Source of the DNA: Loxodes magnus
Lineage: Eukaryota; Ciliophora; Karyorelictea; Loxodida; Loxodidae
DNA length: 64,000 nt
Direction of reading: 5' to 3'
Assembly: GCA_946699065.1 (NCBI GenBank)
Contig: CAMPDV010000007.1
Span: forward strand, 1,302,001-1,366,000
Below the pieces are notes generated by a model. The model was not told the origin of the DNA, did not search any database, and saw only the letters and a program-made list of their open reading frames with translations. Both the position numbers and the translations under genes were made by a program. Shown one piece after another: positions 1 to 12,977 of this stretch (within the stretch, counting starts at the first letter, position 1; each line of letters opens with the position of its first letter).

Positions 1-732
1 GCAAGAGCCGAGAAAAGGTTAGAAGAAGAAAATAGATAAAAATCCAAAAAGGAGAAAGAGATAGAAGAAGCTAAAATTTAGCTAGAAACACTTTAGATAG
101 AATCAACAAAACTTGAAAAATAAGTATCTGCTATGAAAAAGTACGAAGAATACTTAGAGATGGTAAGAGAAAAAAATCCTGATGAATTTTCGGATATTAA
201 CGAAATTTTAAATAGATACAAGACATTATAAGACGCAAATACTGATTTGAAAAAGAAATAAGATAAATTTGAAGCTGACATAGAAGCAATAAGAAAATAA
301 AGAGATTAGTATGAAAAAGATAAGACCAATGAAATTCTATCTCTAGGAAATGAAATTGGCATTTTGTAAAAAAGGCTAGATGAATTAGAAATTAAGAGAG
401 CTAAATTGTAAAAGAATGTGGAATTCAACACGGAAGAAGCAACTTAAAAATCTTTAGCTTTAGGATGTATTCTTATGGCAATTGATAACTTATACTAGAG
501 ATGTAAAGATGATGGACCTAAAATTAACCATGCAAGCGAGGTGTAAATTGAAAAAATTACTTCAGAGGATTATGCAGCTAAAGGAGCTGAAGCTCAAAAG
601 AAACTTAAGGTTATTGCTGCTTATCTAAACGATTTCAAAGATATAACGGCATAGCTGAAAAAAATAAAACAAGAGCAAAGGTTAGAGCAAAAGAAGAAAG
701 AAGCTCTTCCAAAAACATTCTATGAGAATTGA
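1..732 (+). CDS. CFAP73/CCDC42-like axonemal coiled-coil protein (5' partial)
   Basis: The frame is open from the first base and ends at TGA 730-732, giving 243 residues of a protein whose N terminus lies outside the window. It is almost entirely charged coiled coil with the DUF4200-type signature of the CFAP73/CCDC42/MIA2 family: a YEEYLEMVREKNPDEF stretch followed by an EILNRYKTLQDAN stretch near residues 44-75. In Chlamydomonas this family belongs to the modified inner arm (MIA) complex, which tethers inner dynein f to the axoneme. About a dozen in-frame TAA/TAG codons fall where Gln is expected in a coiled coil. The C-terminal third (about residues 150-243) keeps a less charged helical segment seen in the family. 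Family assignment is good; the exact paralogue is not certain. Confidence 0.8.
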
Positions 733-1038
733 TGAAGCAAACAAAATAATATCTTTGTTAAAAAATATTCATATGAAATGTTAGTCTTTAAATATCTTTA
801 ATAACATTAAAACTTCAAACCTTTAAAATTTAAAACAAATTATACAAAATCTTTAAATAAGCATTAATAGAAATAAATAAATAAGAAATTTTAATGTAAG
901 CTCTTTAATGTTTATTTTAGATAGCTTATCATCTTTAAAATAATAAAGCCTATAATTATAAATAAGAGCTACTGTCAATTATAGTTATATTCTTTGTTAA
1001 ATTAATAACTCTAAATATTTTAGTTTAAGTTAATAGAA

Positions 1039-2695
1039 ATGAGAAAAATCAATTTATTACTTCCAGGAAAAAGATTCAACTTTGTTAAAATACTCTATTT
1101 GCGAAAACTTGCCCAATAAGGAAAAACCAATTTTTTTGGACTTTTATTTAGAAAATTTTCTCTATTAATGAGCAAGTGAGAAATATTTCCTAATTTGTAA
1201 TTTTAAGAAATTAAGTTTGACGTTAATCAAATGCATAATAGCATATAAACTATTGATCCTTACACAATAACTACTTAGAAAAACTGCTATTAAAACGCAC
1301 TCTTATTGATAGATCTTAAAGCAAATTCAATATACGAAATTTCTTTTTAAATTTTCTTCAGTCAACATTCATTTATCAGTGTCGGAATTACTTAACGCTC
1401 TAAATATTGAAATGAAAGGGAATGATCTTTTATAGCTTTTAAAAATGGATTTGGATTAGCATTATAAGCAAGCAACATTTTCCACAATAAAAGAAAGATA
1501 AGTTGAAACAAAATAAAATCAGGCGATATCTTGAAAATGGGCATAAATACAAGAAATAGTGAATTATGATTTTAGTTAAATTAGGAAACTAAAAATTATA
1601 CTAGTAAGCATAATTTTTAAGAAATAAAATATTATCCAGCTGTTTCATTTTATAGTAAGAAGGATATGATCAAAGTTATTGAGGCTTATGTTACATATCT
1701 ATGAAACAGAAATAAGAATATTTTAGGTATTTAAGTTAGTTAAGAAAATTTAAGCTTGCTAAATAAAAGACTATAATTATAAAGCTTTTCATTTAGGCTA
1801 AATATTAAAAAATATCTAAATTTATTAAATCATTAAGCTTAAAATTAGAATGAACTATAATTAATATTCTGAGAATTAAAATTAATGTATTGCTTTGAAA
1901 GATAATTTACTGACATACTAAATTTTTATAAGATTGTAATATTTCTAATATTCTTTTTATAATTAAAACTATCTACATTTTTTAGATAAATATCTCCATA
2001 TAAGTAGTTTTTTATAAATAAAAAGAGATTTACAGATAATTTTATTTATTTTAGGAGATCAAAAATATAAATAAAGCTAAAAAATTTGAATAAGATATTA
2101 AAGATAAAAACTAAGAATATAATTAAAATAAAAGTATCTTTAAATTAAGCAAATAAACTATTTTCTTTCAAATATATTTTCTTAAAAAAGCGGCTTTTTT
2201 CTAAAAAATCTTTTAGAATGAATATCTTTGAGCATAAATGGTAGGAGTATTAAACCTAGAATAATGAAAAACGCTTAAGATAAGAATAGCGAACGAAATC
2301 AAAAATCTGAATATGAGTGTATTAAGTAGCACTAGGCCAGCATTATTTTATAAAATAGTGATAATAGCGAAAAATTGTAGAAGGAAAGCCAAGAAATATC
2401 AATTAGTTAAATTTAAAAGCACTAAAATTACATAAGTAACATATAAAAGGAAACAAACCAAATATTACTAGTAAAATGTATGGAATATAATTTCGATTTT
2501 ATTCATGATACTCCTTTAGAAGATAATGGCTATCAGAATGTTAGATATTAATGGCAGAAGATGAAAATTGATAAAGAAAATTAGTATAGTTAGCTCATGA
2601 CTTATCAAAAGAATAAGGAAAAAATGAGAATTTAGGTAATGAAAAATTTTATCAATTTCAGAAAAAGCATTTAGGCAGAATTGAAAAAATAATGA
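1039..2695 (+). CDS. SPRY-domain protein, gene model uncertain at the 3' end
   Basis: The frame starting at ATG 1039 reads a SPRY/B30.2-like domain at about residues 105-215. Visible features are an SVGI strand, a WSFIAFKNGFGL strand, an FHN turn, a W-x-KIKSGDILKMGI segment and a closing YYPAVSFYSKKD motif. SPRY domains are protein-interaction modules. Several Trp positions are UGA. The first UGA in a stop-like position is 1870-1872 (277 residues), but the reading continues plausibly to about 2240. A well-formed reading in another frame then runs to TGA 2693-2695. A short intron could join them: either GTATCTTTAAATTAAG (16 nt, near 2140) or a 19-nt GT..AG at 2241-2259. I give the long model, but the last 800 bases are much less sure than the SPRY core. 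Confidence 0.55.
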
Positions 2696-4954
2696 TAAGC
2701 TATTTATCTAAAATTATTTTAAAAGCACTTACTTTATTGCTTACCTTAATATATTTATAAATATCCATATATATTTCAATTAAATATTAGTTTATGTTCC
2801 ATTTTAATTAATTAATTAAAAGATTATTTTATTTATTAAATATAAATATAAGCTTAATTAATTAAAATTTTCCTTCATAAATTTAGCTTGAAAACCTTTA
2901 GAATTAGTATAAGATCTAAAATAGACTTTCTAGTTTTCTACTAAGCATAAAATCAATTAATAAACTTCTTTTTTTAATTTTTATAATTATTGATATTCAT
3001 TTAAAAATATTCCCATTTAATAAGTATCTATGTAGTTTATTTTTAGTCAACTTTAGTTTTTTTCATTATATAAATATTTGGATTTAAGCTTAAAAATTAT
3101 TTTTCGCTATTATTTGATTTAAAAGAAATAATATATAAAATTTTAGATTCAGATTAATATTTTAATTTTAAGATGATAAAGATACTAAAATTTATAAAGT
3201 AAAATGTATCTTTTTTCTAAGAATGCTAAATATTCTTTATTTATTATTTTCACTAAAAAGTATTCTACAAAGGTATTTTAATGTACTTTAATTATATCTC
3301 ATTGCCTCAAAAGTAATAGCTTAAATAGTTTAAATGTTTTTTATATTTTCTTATATAATTATAGCTTATACATCAGATATATCTGCTTTGAATCAAGCGA
3401 AAATTATTTTATGTAGTGAATTCTTTAATACAAGTTTTAAAATTCCAATATTAAAAAATAAGGTATTATGAAGAGATCTGAGAACTTTTAAAAGATGTTC
3501 ATATGCTAGCAAAGATAAAGATTTAAATATGGCACAAGGAAAATTATATGATTTAAGAATAATAATTACTATATTAAAATGTATTTCATTATTAATAATT
3601 TTCTAGGTATTATTAAATAATAATATGAGAGAGATTGAAATATTTACATTAGTTAATACAATTTTATTTATAATTTTAATGCATGTTAATATTAGGTAAG
3701 AGCTATCACTAGCATACTATAATTATAATATAAGAAATATAGATTTATCTTTTTAATTAATATCAAATATTTTAAAGTCTGATTTTTAATATTTAGAAAT
3801 CAGAAAAATCTACATCTCTAACTGAAAACATTAATACTTTACATTTTTAGTAATCTATAAGCTTAAACTGCATTTAAGTAATCTAATTAAAATAAACAAT
3901 CCTTAATTACCATTATCATACCTAACTTTACATTATGGAAGCTTTCTTTTTATAAATTTATAAAATTTTCGACTTGGAGTAAATATAAACTTAACTTAAA
4001 TTTTATATTTTGATATAGAAGATAATAAATATAAACTTAGCATAGGTTAATAAAACTACTTTAAATATAAATAAGTAGTCATTAGACTTAAATCAATATA
4101 ATAAATGTACTATCTCCTTATAAAGTTTAATAAATGAATTAGAATGCAAATTTATAATAATATACTTAGTAAATAGATTTTGATCAATTTCATTTAGTTA
4201 TACAGCTTTAAGATAATTAATGTAAGCTTTTATTTCTATATAGCCTAATATTTTTAATGTTATTGTAGTCAATAATTTTTATAAAAGTTAAGCTATTAAA
4301 TAAAATATAAAATATAAAATAGAATTAACTTTCATAATAGTTCAAGAGTTAATTTTTAAATGTTAGTTTAATATATAATTGAACAAAGTTAATATCACTG
4401 TTCTAAAGATATGTAGCTTCAGTTTTATTTAACTTATGTAGTTTTATAAGAAATTAAAATAATAAAGATTGTGTATTTCTTAAATCGTTATTCTTAATTA
4501 AAAACTTTTATTTTGTGATAATTTTATCTTAGATATGAAATCGACGTTGATCAAAAAAAAATTTAGCAGAATATAAAGAAATATTTGCTATATTTATCAC
4601 ATAAATTAATAAAAAGTTTAAGATTAAAAGATAGATATATGACTTTGTAATAAAAGAAGAAAAGATGCTTGCTTTAAGTGGATGTTGTTATATCAAAAAT
4701 TGTTTAGATTTTTATGAAAGAATATTTAATATATTAATTATATTTGAGATATGCTAACTAAGCATTATAATTTTGAATAATCAGTTTAAAGTATAATTTC
4801 ATTAGGAGATAGGAAATTAATAAATAAATCAATTTTTGAAAAGATGAGCTGCTTTAAGCATTTGAGCATAATTTAAGATATCTTAGTACTTTACAATTTT
4901 ATAAATTTATGAGGACATTAAAAAATTAAATAAATATCAGAGTCTTCAGCAATT
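2696..4954. other. AT-rich spacer, no gene seen
   Basis: About 2.3 kb of very AT-rich sequence. Long UGA-free stretches occur, as expected by chance when only UGA interrupts, but none shows a recognisable domain or the Asp/Glu/Gly content of the real genes nearby. Confidence 0.5.
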
Positions 4955-5878
4955 TCAAGTATGTTTAAATACTAGCAAAGTGGAAAAAATTCCTATTAAT
5001 ATAATTAAAAAGGACATTAAATAAATAGCTCTCATACTCTTGTTTTCATTCTTTTTTTTGTATTATAGAAGTGCTTTATTAGCGTTTTCCGTACTGATCA
5101 TAGCTTGCTCTATATTGTAATCGATACGATCCAAAACTGTACCTTAATCTATTATTAAATTTTGTAGATCCTAAAATACTATGGCCAGATCGTTTATATT
5201 TTTTACTATTTTCTAAATTTCTTAAGATTAATCTTAAACTTGTAACTAAATCATATCAAATCTTCCTCCAAGTTCTTACATTACTTCCTCTTACTCCTTA
5301 GGATTTTTGAACTGAAGTTGAGCTCCTTTTTCTTGATTTTCCATTTAGCTAATATTATCTAAAAATTATTTTTGAAACTTTCTGAAATCAAATGCAAGGT
5401 TTCTAAGTTCTTATACAAGTAATTTTTAGATGTTTTATCTTATATTTGAATCATTTCCTGACATATAGCCAATTTATTTGATTCTTAGTTCACACTATTT
5501 AATTAACTCAGTGATTTCATCAGATGCTCTATTAATTTCTTAATCTTATTTTTCAGTATTGCTAAAAGTACTCTTTAACCTATCTATTTCAAGATTCTTT
5601 AGTACTTTCAGTTATCCCTTTAAACGTTGTATATCCTCTTAAACTTAATCAAAAATATCTACCCAAGCTGGAGGCAGCTTTCGCTAATTAAATTCGATTT
5701 TCATATTATCAGAACTGGGAAAATTATCAAGTAAATTCAACTTATCGGTTGTAGGATCTTATTACTTTACTTAGTATGAAATCTTTTTCCCTTCATTTCT
5801 AGCTTACTTGTATTATAGAGTTAGGTTATTTGAATATCCTAACGATATTGACAAAGGAGTGGGTAAATAATTAGTCAT
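4955..5878 (-). CDS. Syntaxin-16/Tlg2-like Qa-SNARE
   Basis: 307 residues, from ATG 5876-5878 to TGA 4955-4957, a normal length for syntaxin 16. This t-SNARE acts in fusion at the trans-Golgi network and endosomes. The family landmark LPPAWVD, shared with syntaxin 16, is near residue 60, followed by an Habc-type helical region. The SNARE motif carries DQGTVLDRIDYNIEQ, with its zero-layer Gln encoded by UAA at 5144-5146. A single C-terminal membrane anchor (IYLMSFLIILIGIFSTLLVF) precedes a five-residue tail, the expected tail-anchored topology. The start is supported by alignment with the syntaxin-16 N terminus; an upstream in-frame extension is open but unlike the family. It is divergent from the glycosyltransferase at 6164, with 285 bp between starts, which must hold both promoters. 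Confidence 0.93.
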
Positions 5879-6163
5879 TTAATAAAAATTAAAAATTATT
5901 AATATCATTAATTCTTCCAATTATATCCATATATCTTCATATATCTCCTTATTGCATCAAGTATATTATATCACTCTTTTACTACTCTCTATAATCCCTT
6001 ATATATTATATTGTTCTGAACTTTTACCTTATCTATCTCTCTTTCATGCTATTAGTTACTCAAGCATGGCTTTTTTAATGCTTCGTAAAATTAGAAGAGT
6101 TATAAAATAAGAGAAATTAGATATAGCAAATATGCATTTTTGTTATTAAAATAAAGAAGAGAA

Positions 6164-7390
6164 ATGGGTAAAATTCAGAAATATCTATTAATACTAATAT
6201 TTATGTGTGCTGTATTCAATTATTCCCTTTTACTCATATTCGGCTAAAATTTTGTAAGTGTAGAAGAGCATTTGATAAAGAAAGAAAAGTACTTTATTGC
6301 CTTAAATCTTCACAACAACCAATATTTTCTAGAACATAATATTCAAAAATTGCTGAAGTTTATAGAAATTCTAGGAAGCTAAAATACATATTTGAGTATA
6401 TTTGAAAACGGAAGTGTTGATAAGACTAAAACAATGCTTTAAATATTAAAAGCTGAGTTGTAACTAAAAGGAATATAGCATTCTATTATTATTTGCGATA
6501 CTAAAGGATCTAAAACATGAAAAAGCGAAAAATACTTCCGAGATAATGATCGATTCGCTAAGTTTGCATTTTTAAGAAATGCAGCATTGAAGCCTTTATA
6601 CTAGAAGTAATTTGAAGCAGATAAGATAATTTTTTTGAATGATATATTTTTAGAGGAAAATTAATTAGTGAAGCTTTTAAATACTAATAATGGAGATTTT
6701 GATATTGCCTGTCCTTTGGATATGCATTGATCCTTTTATGATGTATTAGTTTCTAGAGATTTGAATGGTTTATGGTTTAATACCCATTGGCCTTATGTTG
6801 TAGATTAGAACTCTTAAAATTAGTTGAAGAATCAACAAAATTTTCCTGTTTATTCCTGCTGAAATGGTGTTGCTATTTTGAATGCCAAGCCTTTTATAGA
6901 ATAAGAAATTCGTTTTAGATCACGTAATCTTAATCAATGTGAATGCGTCCAGAGTGAGTGCTTACTTATTGCGAAAGATTTTAGGTAAAAAGGATTTGAC
7001 AAAATAATGATAAATCCTTAAGTAACAGTTACCTATACTTACCTTATGAAGTTCATAAGTAATTCTGCTTTTTTGAAATAACTGGTAGACTATGTTTTCC
7101 CTTTGTTCTAACAGCAAGATATATAAAGATACATAGACATATAAAATTAATATATTCACTATTACAATAATTAAGTCATTGGATGCGGAATGCCTCCTTA
7201 TGAAGACACAAGCAAAACAATCATGTTCACTAACTATTTCATGCCTGCAGTTTATGATTTCAAGCAATGTTATGTTGTTTAAAACTTTAACATAAAAAGC
7301 AAGGATTTCTAGTAGCTAAATATTTCGCATTCAAAAGAATAAGTGAGAAACTTAAAGCTGATAGAGGAGCTAGAAAGGTGTTTTGTTTGA
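6164..7390 (+). CDS. CMT1-like alpha-1,3-mannosyltransferase family (GT69) glycosyltransferase
   Basis: 408 residues. An N-terminal hydrophobic segment (about residues 7-28) suggests a type II Golgi membrane protein with a lumenal catalytic domain. The body matches the cryptococcal-mannosyltransferase-1/GT69 family: RDNDRFAKFAFLRNAALKPL, then a FLND acidic motif, then DIACPLDMHWSFYDVLVSRD and LWFNTHWPY. The Trp of MHWSF and the one before KSEKYFR are UGA, where family members carry Trp or another aromatic residue. It ends at TGA 7388-7390, so UGA is both sense and stop in one gene. Family members add mannose to glycans; substrate and linkage in this organism cannot be read from the sequence. 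Confidence 0.85.
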
Positions 7391-7472
7391 GATATTTAAA
7401 ATATAAACCTTAATTAATAAAGATTTAAACAAAGACTTATTACTTTAAGCTTTACTTTTATTTAAAGGTTAA

Positions 7473-8264
7473 ATGGGATTTAAGAAAGATCTATTTAAAG
7501 ACAGTAGTTAATGGTCATTTTTGCTATGTTTCATTTGTGAAGATGTAGTTAAAGATCCTACTAGTTGCAAATCCTGCGAGCAAATTTATTGTTCTGATTG
7601 TATTAATAAAATAGCTAATAATTTTTGCACCAAGTGTTAAACCAATTTTATAGCCTAAGAAGTTAGTAGTAATATAAAAGCTATATGGAATAACTTAGAT
7701 GTTACATGTCTTTAGTGCAAGCAATAGGTAAAGCTTGAAGACTATGTTTCAAATCATTAAGTTGGATGTGGCTCTTTTGTTCCTAATAAGCTTTAGTACT
7801 AAGATTAATCATCTTATGATTCAGAAAGCCAAAGTAAATCTGAATTTCATTCAACTAGTACCATTTATTGCTAACAATGTAACGCTAAACTTACTCAAAG
7901 CTAGCTTAACAACCATGAGGAGTAATGTGAATATCAAGAAATATTTTGTCCAAATCAAGGTTGTGGTCAAAGTATAAAGAGAAAAGACTTAGAAAAGCAT
8001 AGAGTCTTTGAGTGCTAATTCAAATAAGAATACTGCTAACATTGCAAGCAGATGGTAAATTTAAAGTTTCATTAAAGAGAATGTAAAGCTTAAAATGATA
8101 ATCAAAGCAAAACTTGAGAAAGAGATTTAATAAAAAGAAAATAAACTAGATCAAATAGTCAAAGTCCTAAAACATAACCTACTTAAGGTTTTACAAAAAA
8201 AAGATCCGTTGATTCAAGAGCTTAGCAGTGTTGTAATCAAGTATGCAAATGCTCAATATTCTGA
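7473..8264 (+). CDS. RING and TRAF-type zinc-finger protein
   Basis: 263 residues starting only 83 bp after the previous gene. An N-terminal RING-like finger (CFIC ... CKSCEQIYCSDC ... CTKC, residues about 19-60) is followed by at least three Cys/His modules of the TRAF/SIAH type: CLQCKQQV...HQVGC, CQQC...HEEQC and a CPNQGCG...H...C plus CQHC...H..EC series to about residue 205. The basic Ser/Thr-rich tail ends in a Cys cluster before TGA 8262-8264. Such architecture is typical of E3 ubiquitin ligases or signalling adaptors; the target is unknown. Several finger-proximal Gln are UAA/UAG, and reading them as stops would break every finger. Confidence 0.8.
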
Positions 8265-9497
8265 ACTAAAATTAGATTTTTATTCAATTAATTAAAAGAA
8301 ATTAAATCTAGCCAAGGTACTGCTTAAATGATATAATACTAAGAAGGTAAATTAATTAATAATTAAATCTAATAGAATGTTAATACTTTTATTCTACCAC
8401 TCACTATAGCTTTAATCATTTTTCATATTAAAAAGCTAGAGTTATAACACTAAATTACAGAATGATATTAATAGCTGTTGATTGTACTAAGGTAGCTTTA
8501 TATTATTAAAGTAATTCTATATTTTCTTTAAAATATTAATCTACTATAATTAGCTAGTATAACCAAAACGTTCAAATCAATATTTTAATTGATAAAAAAC
8601 TTTTGAATTGCATATTAATGTATCTTGCAGCCACTGAATATTTAAAATTCCAAAAAATTAGTGTTATAAAGGCAAGCTTACTAAATAATGAAGAGTAAGT
8701 AAAATAGAAGAGAATTAAATAAAATAAAAAGTATAGTTAATAGACTTAAGAAAGGATAGGATGTATCCTCAGATAATATAATAATTGCAAATTTATTGAG
8801 TAGATGTATTATAAATTCTAAACAACATATTCTCAAATAAATTAAATGCAACGCTAAATACTTGCAATAAACGGATATTTAAGGTAATTATGTATATAAG
8901 TAATTAAGCAACTTTAATATTGAAGATAAGCTTAATACCAATTACTAATATTTAGAAAAGCTATTAAATATAGCATTCTATATGGTAAAACTGCATTGCT
9001 GACTAATAAAAACAAATTTAAATTTAAGTATTATATTAAAGCATTAATTAGTTTATTTAATTATTTTGATATAAAAAGTTCATTAATTATAATAATATTA
9101 TATTACATGGAAAAGTATCCATATTCCATTAGACCTAAAATAGTCTTTTAAATAAATGAAAACAAATAAAAATAACTAAGTTCTAATAATCTAAATAGCT
9201 TTTAAATAATTAGATATTGTAATTTTAATAAAGGCTAGCATTAGATAACTCTATTTAAGTGATATAAATTATTATTTTCCTAATAAGAGTAAATACCATA
9301 TTTTAAATGAAAAGGTATTATATAAAATTTGCATATGTTATATTTAAAACACTTAATAATAAATAAAGTCTACTGGTAAAGTTAAGGAGGGCAAAGGCAA
9401 TTAAATTACAATAATGTTATAAAATGATGATTTTTTAATTTTCTTTATTAGTCAATTAAAATTGCATACTTAAACACTTTTGGATATTTATAAAGAA
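8265..9497. other. AT-rich spacer, one doubtful ORF
   Basis: A UGA-poor plus-strand frame opens at ATG 8462 and could give a protein of 155 to 320 residues depending on which UGA stops it. Its composition (Ile, Tyr, Lys, Gln, Asn) is what AT-rich noncoding DNA gives under this code, and no motif is visible, so it is not called as a gene. Confidence 0.35.
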
Positions 9498-10172
9498 ATG
9501 GAGCAATCACATTAAAACAAAAAGTCTCTTCTTATTACTGGCTGTGTTGCTAAGAGTTAGGAAACTTTAGAAAAATCTTAATTGCAAAGTAATTAACAGG
9601 ATTTGAGGTAGAGAGATTTTGATTCTTTCTTATAAATTGAAACCTAGAAATAGTTTGATATGTAGAAAAGATTATTTTTGTCTTAAAATTTGGATAACTT
9701 TAAGTTAAAACTCCATAAAATACCTATTAGCTAGTGCAATTGTTTTAAAGAAGAGAGTAAGTAGCTTAATAATTCTTTTAAGGCTGTTGAAAAAGGAAAA
9801 AGTATAAAAATAAAGAAAAAACCAAATAAAAGATAAAAGTTTCTATTTAAAATGGATTAAAAACATTCTAAATAAGCTTATAGTTCAGTTATTGAAAAAT
9901 ATTAAGACGAATTTTTAATATTAGTGTTTGTATGCATTCTCTTGACAGGATTTGCCTTGAAATGGCTTTAATTAATTTTAAGTTAAATATTTTTAAATTA
10001 AATGATTGATTAATTTAAATATGCTGATACCATTTTTTTATCTATCTATTTAAATAATTTTATCTTCTAAACTTCTAATTGTTATCGTCATTTATATCAA
10101 GACATTCGTCTAACTTCTGTTTTATAGTAAAGACTAAAAGAGCCTATTTTTTAAAAGATTGCATAGAGGTGA
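9498..10172 (+). CDS. Unknown small membrane protein
   Basis: 224 residues to TGA 10170-10172. The first 130 residues are hydrophilic and Gln/Lys-rich. One strong hydrophobic segment, EFLILVFVCILLTGFALKWL, lies at about residues 138-157. If the UAA at 9969-9971, directly after this segment, is the stop, the product is a 157-residue tail-anchored protein. If it is Gln, a further 67 residues follow. The downstream part keeps a few uncommon codons (CGT, GAC), which favours the longer form slightly. No family recognised. It converges on CFAP70, whose stop lies 94 bp away. Confidence 0.55.
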
Positions 10173-10265
10173 AATGAGGCAAAGAATGAATAAAAGAAGG
10201 GAATTTGAAGAAGGAAAGATAAAAGAATAGAATTTAATATAAGATAGAGTATAATTGAGAATTTA

Positions 10266-12977
10266 TCAGAGCTATTTTTTGATTTCTTGGTAAAAATTTT
10301 CTATTTTTTTGATTAGTTCTCTGTTACCTTCCACTTTTTGCTATACTTTCTAAAACACATCTTAGATGCTTTTCAGAATATCTTCAGGCTCACCTTTACA
10401 TTTTGCTGCTTCCTAGTAGCACAGAATAATTAATTCACTTCCTTAGGAAAGCAAAAATTTCTGTAAGAGAAGATCACCTAATTCTTTCCAAACACTTTTG
10501 TCTTAAAGTTTAAACTTTAAAGCCTCTTTAATATTTCTTACTGCTTAATGATATCTAAAAGAGCTTTGATTATCTTCTTAAGTACAGTGAAGTGCTAGTA
10601 GAGCTAAGGAGCCCCAAACATTGGGATTTAAATTGTCTAAAATATTAGCTTAATTTAAAGCTTCTTCTGCTGCTTGAAATTCTCCAAGTCTTAGACATGC
10701 TAAACCTAATCCCCATCAAACGGAGCAATTTTGTATGGGATGGTCTTCACAACATTTTAGGAAAACTTATTTTGCATCTTTTCATGCTCGTCTTTTAAGA
10801 TAGCCATATCCAAGTCTGAAATACACTGTTAAATCAATTTGCTTAGATTCAGAAAGTTAAAAAGTCTTTTTTGACGACATTTATTCTTAAAATTTTTTTT
10901 ATTTTTAGGTAGCTTATAGAGATGATCCTTTTCTTGAATGAAGTCTTATTGCTTTTAAATAATTATCTTCAGCATCATATCCTTGATTCAAAAAATATAG
11001 CGAATGCCCTTTGAGAATGTATCCTTGTTCATGCTTATTATCTTTCTAAAGTAGATTGTTTAATTATTCTAAGCATTATTTGTAATCTTTGTTCCAAAAG
11101 AAGAGTTAAGCTAAGTTATAAGAAAAACGAGTTATGGTTTACTATTTGAGCTAGATATATTCTTTAACTTTGTAAGCTAAAAAGAGAAGCTTTTCACTTA
11201 TAAGCCATTCCATAAAATTGTAATACATATCATCCGTTTCTTCAACAGTTAGCTTTTTAGGTAATTCTTGTACTGAAGACTTTCCTTTTTTACCTAGATA
11301 TCCCAATTATCTCATTACAATTCTTTGGCTAATTGTAATATATTTTTTGCTCATTCCCATGTAATCAGTCATATGGTATAATAATGAATACAATAGATTA
11401 GCTTGCAGATTAGCAACTTATTTAGAAAGTATATAGTCTAGCATATCTTTAGTTTCTTAAAACCTCTTTCTGCTTAATAAAATAGCTGCATGTAGACAGC
11501 AGTAGTTCATATCTGAATATTTACTGATTTCTTAAATATTACGAATGCATATTTCTGCTCTACTGATATCAGCATTTCTAAGACAAAGTCTGCAATAATC
11601 CATCCATATTTATACATTTTAAGGATCATTTATAATTCTATTCTGCGTCCATTAAACAGCTCTTTCAAAATCACCATTAATATCATATTCATTTAAGAGT
11701 CTAGAATATCTCTCATCAGGTGTTTCCTTCAAAGCGTTTTGTAATAGAGTTTCCTTTTCTTTATTAGTAAGATCTCTTGTAAGAACTATATCTTCGTGCA
11801 TTTCCTCTCTTTTTTCTTGTATTTATTCATCTACAGCTTATTACATTTGTTCAACGAAATAAGCATAGAGTTCACTATAAAATTGATCTCTAAATTCAGG
11901 TTTCATTCCATTCATCAATTCTGACTTTTTGAACTTGTCTCTTACAATTTGAGCCATGGATTTTCTTAGTTTTTCTTTTAGAGAAGTATATTTTCCAGTA
12001 GTATTGAAATCATAAAGGAAATGCTCTTTTCTTTTTTCTCTTAATTCTTTTTGTTAATTAACGTTCAATCCTCTTTTATCTTCTGATTCTTCATTAACTT
12101 ATTCTATATATATCTGATTCATGGCTTTTACTGCACCTTTGATCTAATTTCTGAATTCTATTGTTGCTTCTTGAGTACTAACAAACTTTGGTAGTTATTC
12201 TATTTTAGGTAAAAGGCTTGAAACTCTCATTTCGTCTTTAATTTCAGGACTAATTGGCTAATCTAATATAATTTGAATTTTCAAATATGCTCCACTTCCT
12301 GTTAAACATCTTAGTGGTTCTTAAATTTCTTCCTTTTTACTTTTTTTCTCTTCTTGAGGCGTTTCAGGTTTAACCCATTCCTAATCTTATAATTTAGCAT
12401 CTATTATTACATCAGTACTATTTACTTTCCAAAGACCTTCTAAACTTACCCATGCTTTAGCTTTTATTTCAAGCACTACTTCTTATTTTCCAGCCTTTTT
12501 CTTTGCTCCTTTTTCTTATTCTTCTGAGGGAATTCTTTTAAGCTCTGCCCAAAATCCTCCAGCATCTTCTACTGCCTACTCAAATGCAATTAATGAGTCA
12601 TCAATGACTTAAAAGTTTTATTATTATAGCTATTATTCTTCTAAATACCATTTTACACTATCATAACTATATACATCTTCATAGTTCTATATCTATTCCT
12701 TTTCTTCTTACTCATCTTCTTCCTTTGCTGGAGACTCCGGCTAAGAATTTTCAGGCTTCTCTTATTTTTTCTAAAGTCTTCCACCAAGAAATTAAACGTT
12801 ATGTAACTCCTCGGGAAAGAAAATTTAATATTCAGCAGGTGGAGGGTCTTAATCCTACTATATCTAAAGTTCCTCAGGCAAGTTAAAGGCTCCTATTACT
12901 TTTAATTTAACTTCTAGCTTAGTAATAGGATTTCGTAATTTTGCTATTACATTTTGCAACTTCTTTCTCACATCCAT
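10266..12977 (-). CDS. CFAP70: CFAP70-like ciliary TPR protein
   Basis: 903 residues without introns, from ATG 12975-12977 to TGA 10266-10268. The N terminus carries a C2-like beta-rich region (KLEVKLKVIGAFNLPE; PAEYQIFFPEELHNV), then an acidic Glu/Gln-rich linker. The C-terminal third contains repeated TPR helices, for example YNLAQLFFWNKDYKQCLEQL, YFRLGYGYLKRRAWKDAKQV and VWWGLGLACLRLGEFQAAEE. This is the layout of CFAP70, a regulator at the base of outer dynein arms. Trp in the TPR stretches is mixed: CSVWWGLG is UGA-UGG and RAWKDA is UGA, which shows UGA=Trp inside a defined repeat. Length and order match animal CFAP70 loosely; a related ciliary TPR protein is the alternative. Confidence 0.8.

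Noticed and set aside
7735-7977. An 80-codon plus-strand ORF
   Set aside because: It is a shifted frame inside the RING/TRAF zinc-finger gene; the overlapping frame with UAR=Gln shows all the Cys/His ligands.
8462-9426. Long UGA-poor frame that could be a 155-320 residue protein
   Set aside because: UGA is expected only about once per 60 codons in DNA this AT-rich, so such lengths occur by chance; composition is spacer-like and no motif is visible.
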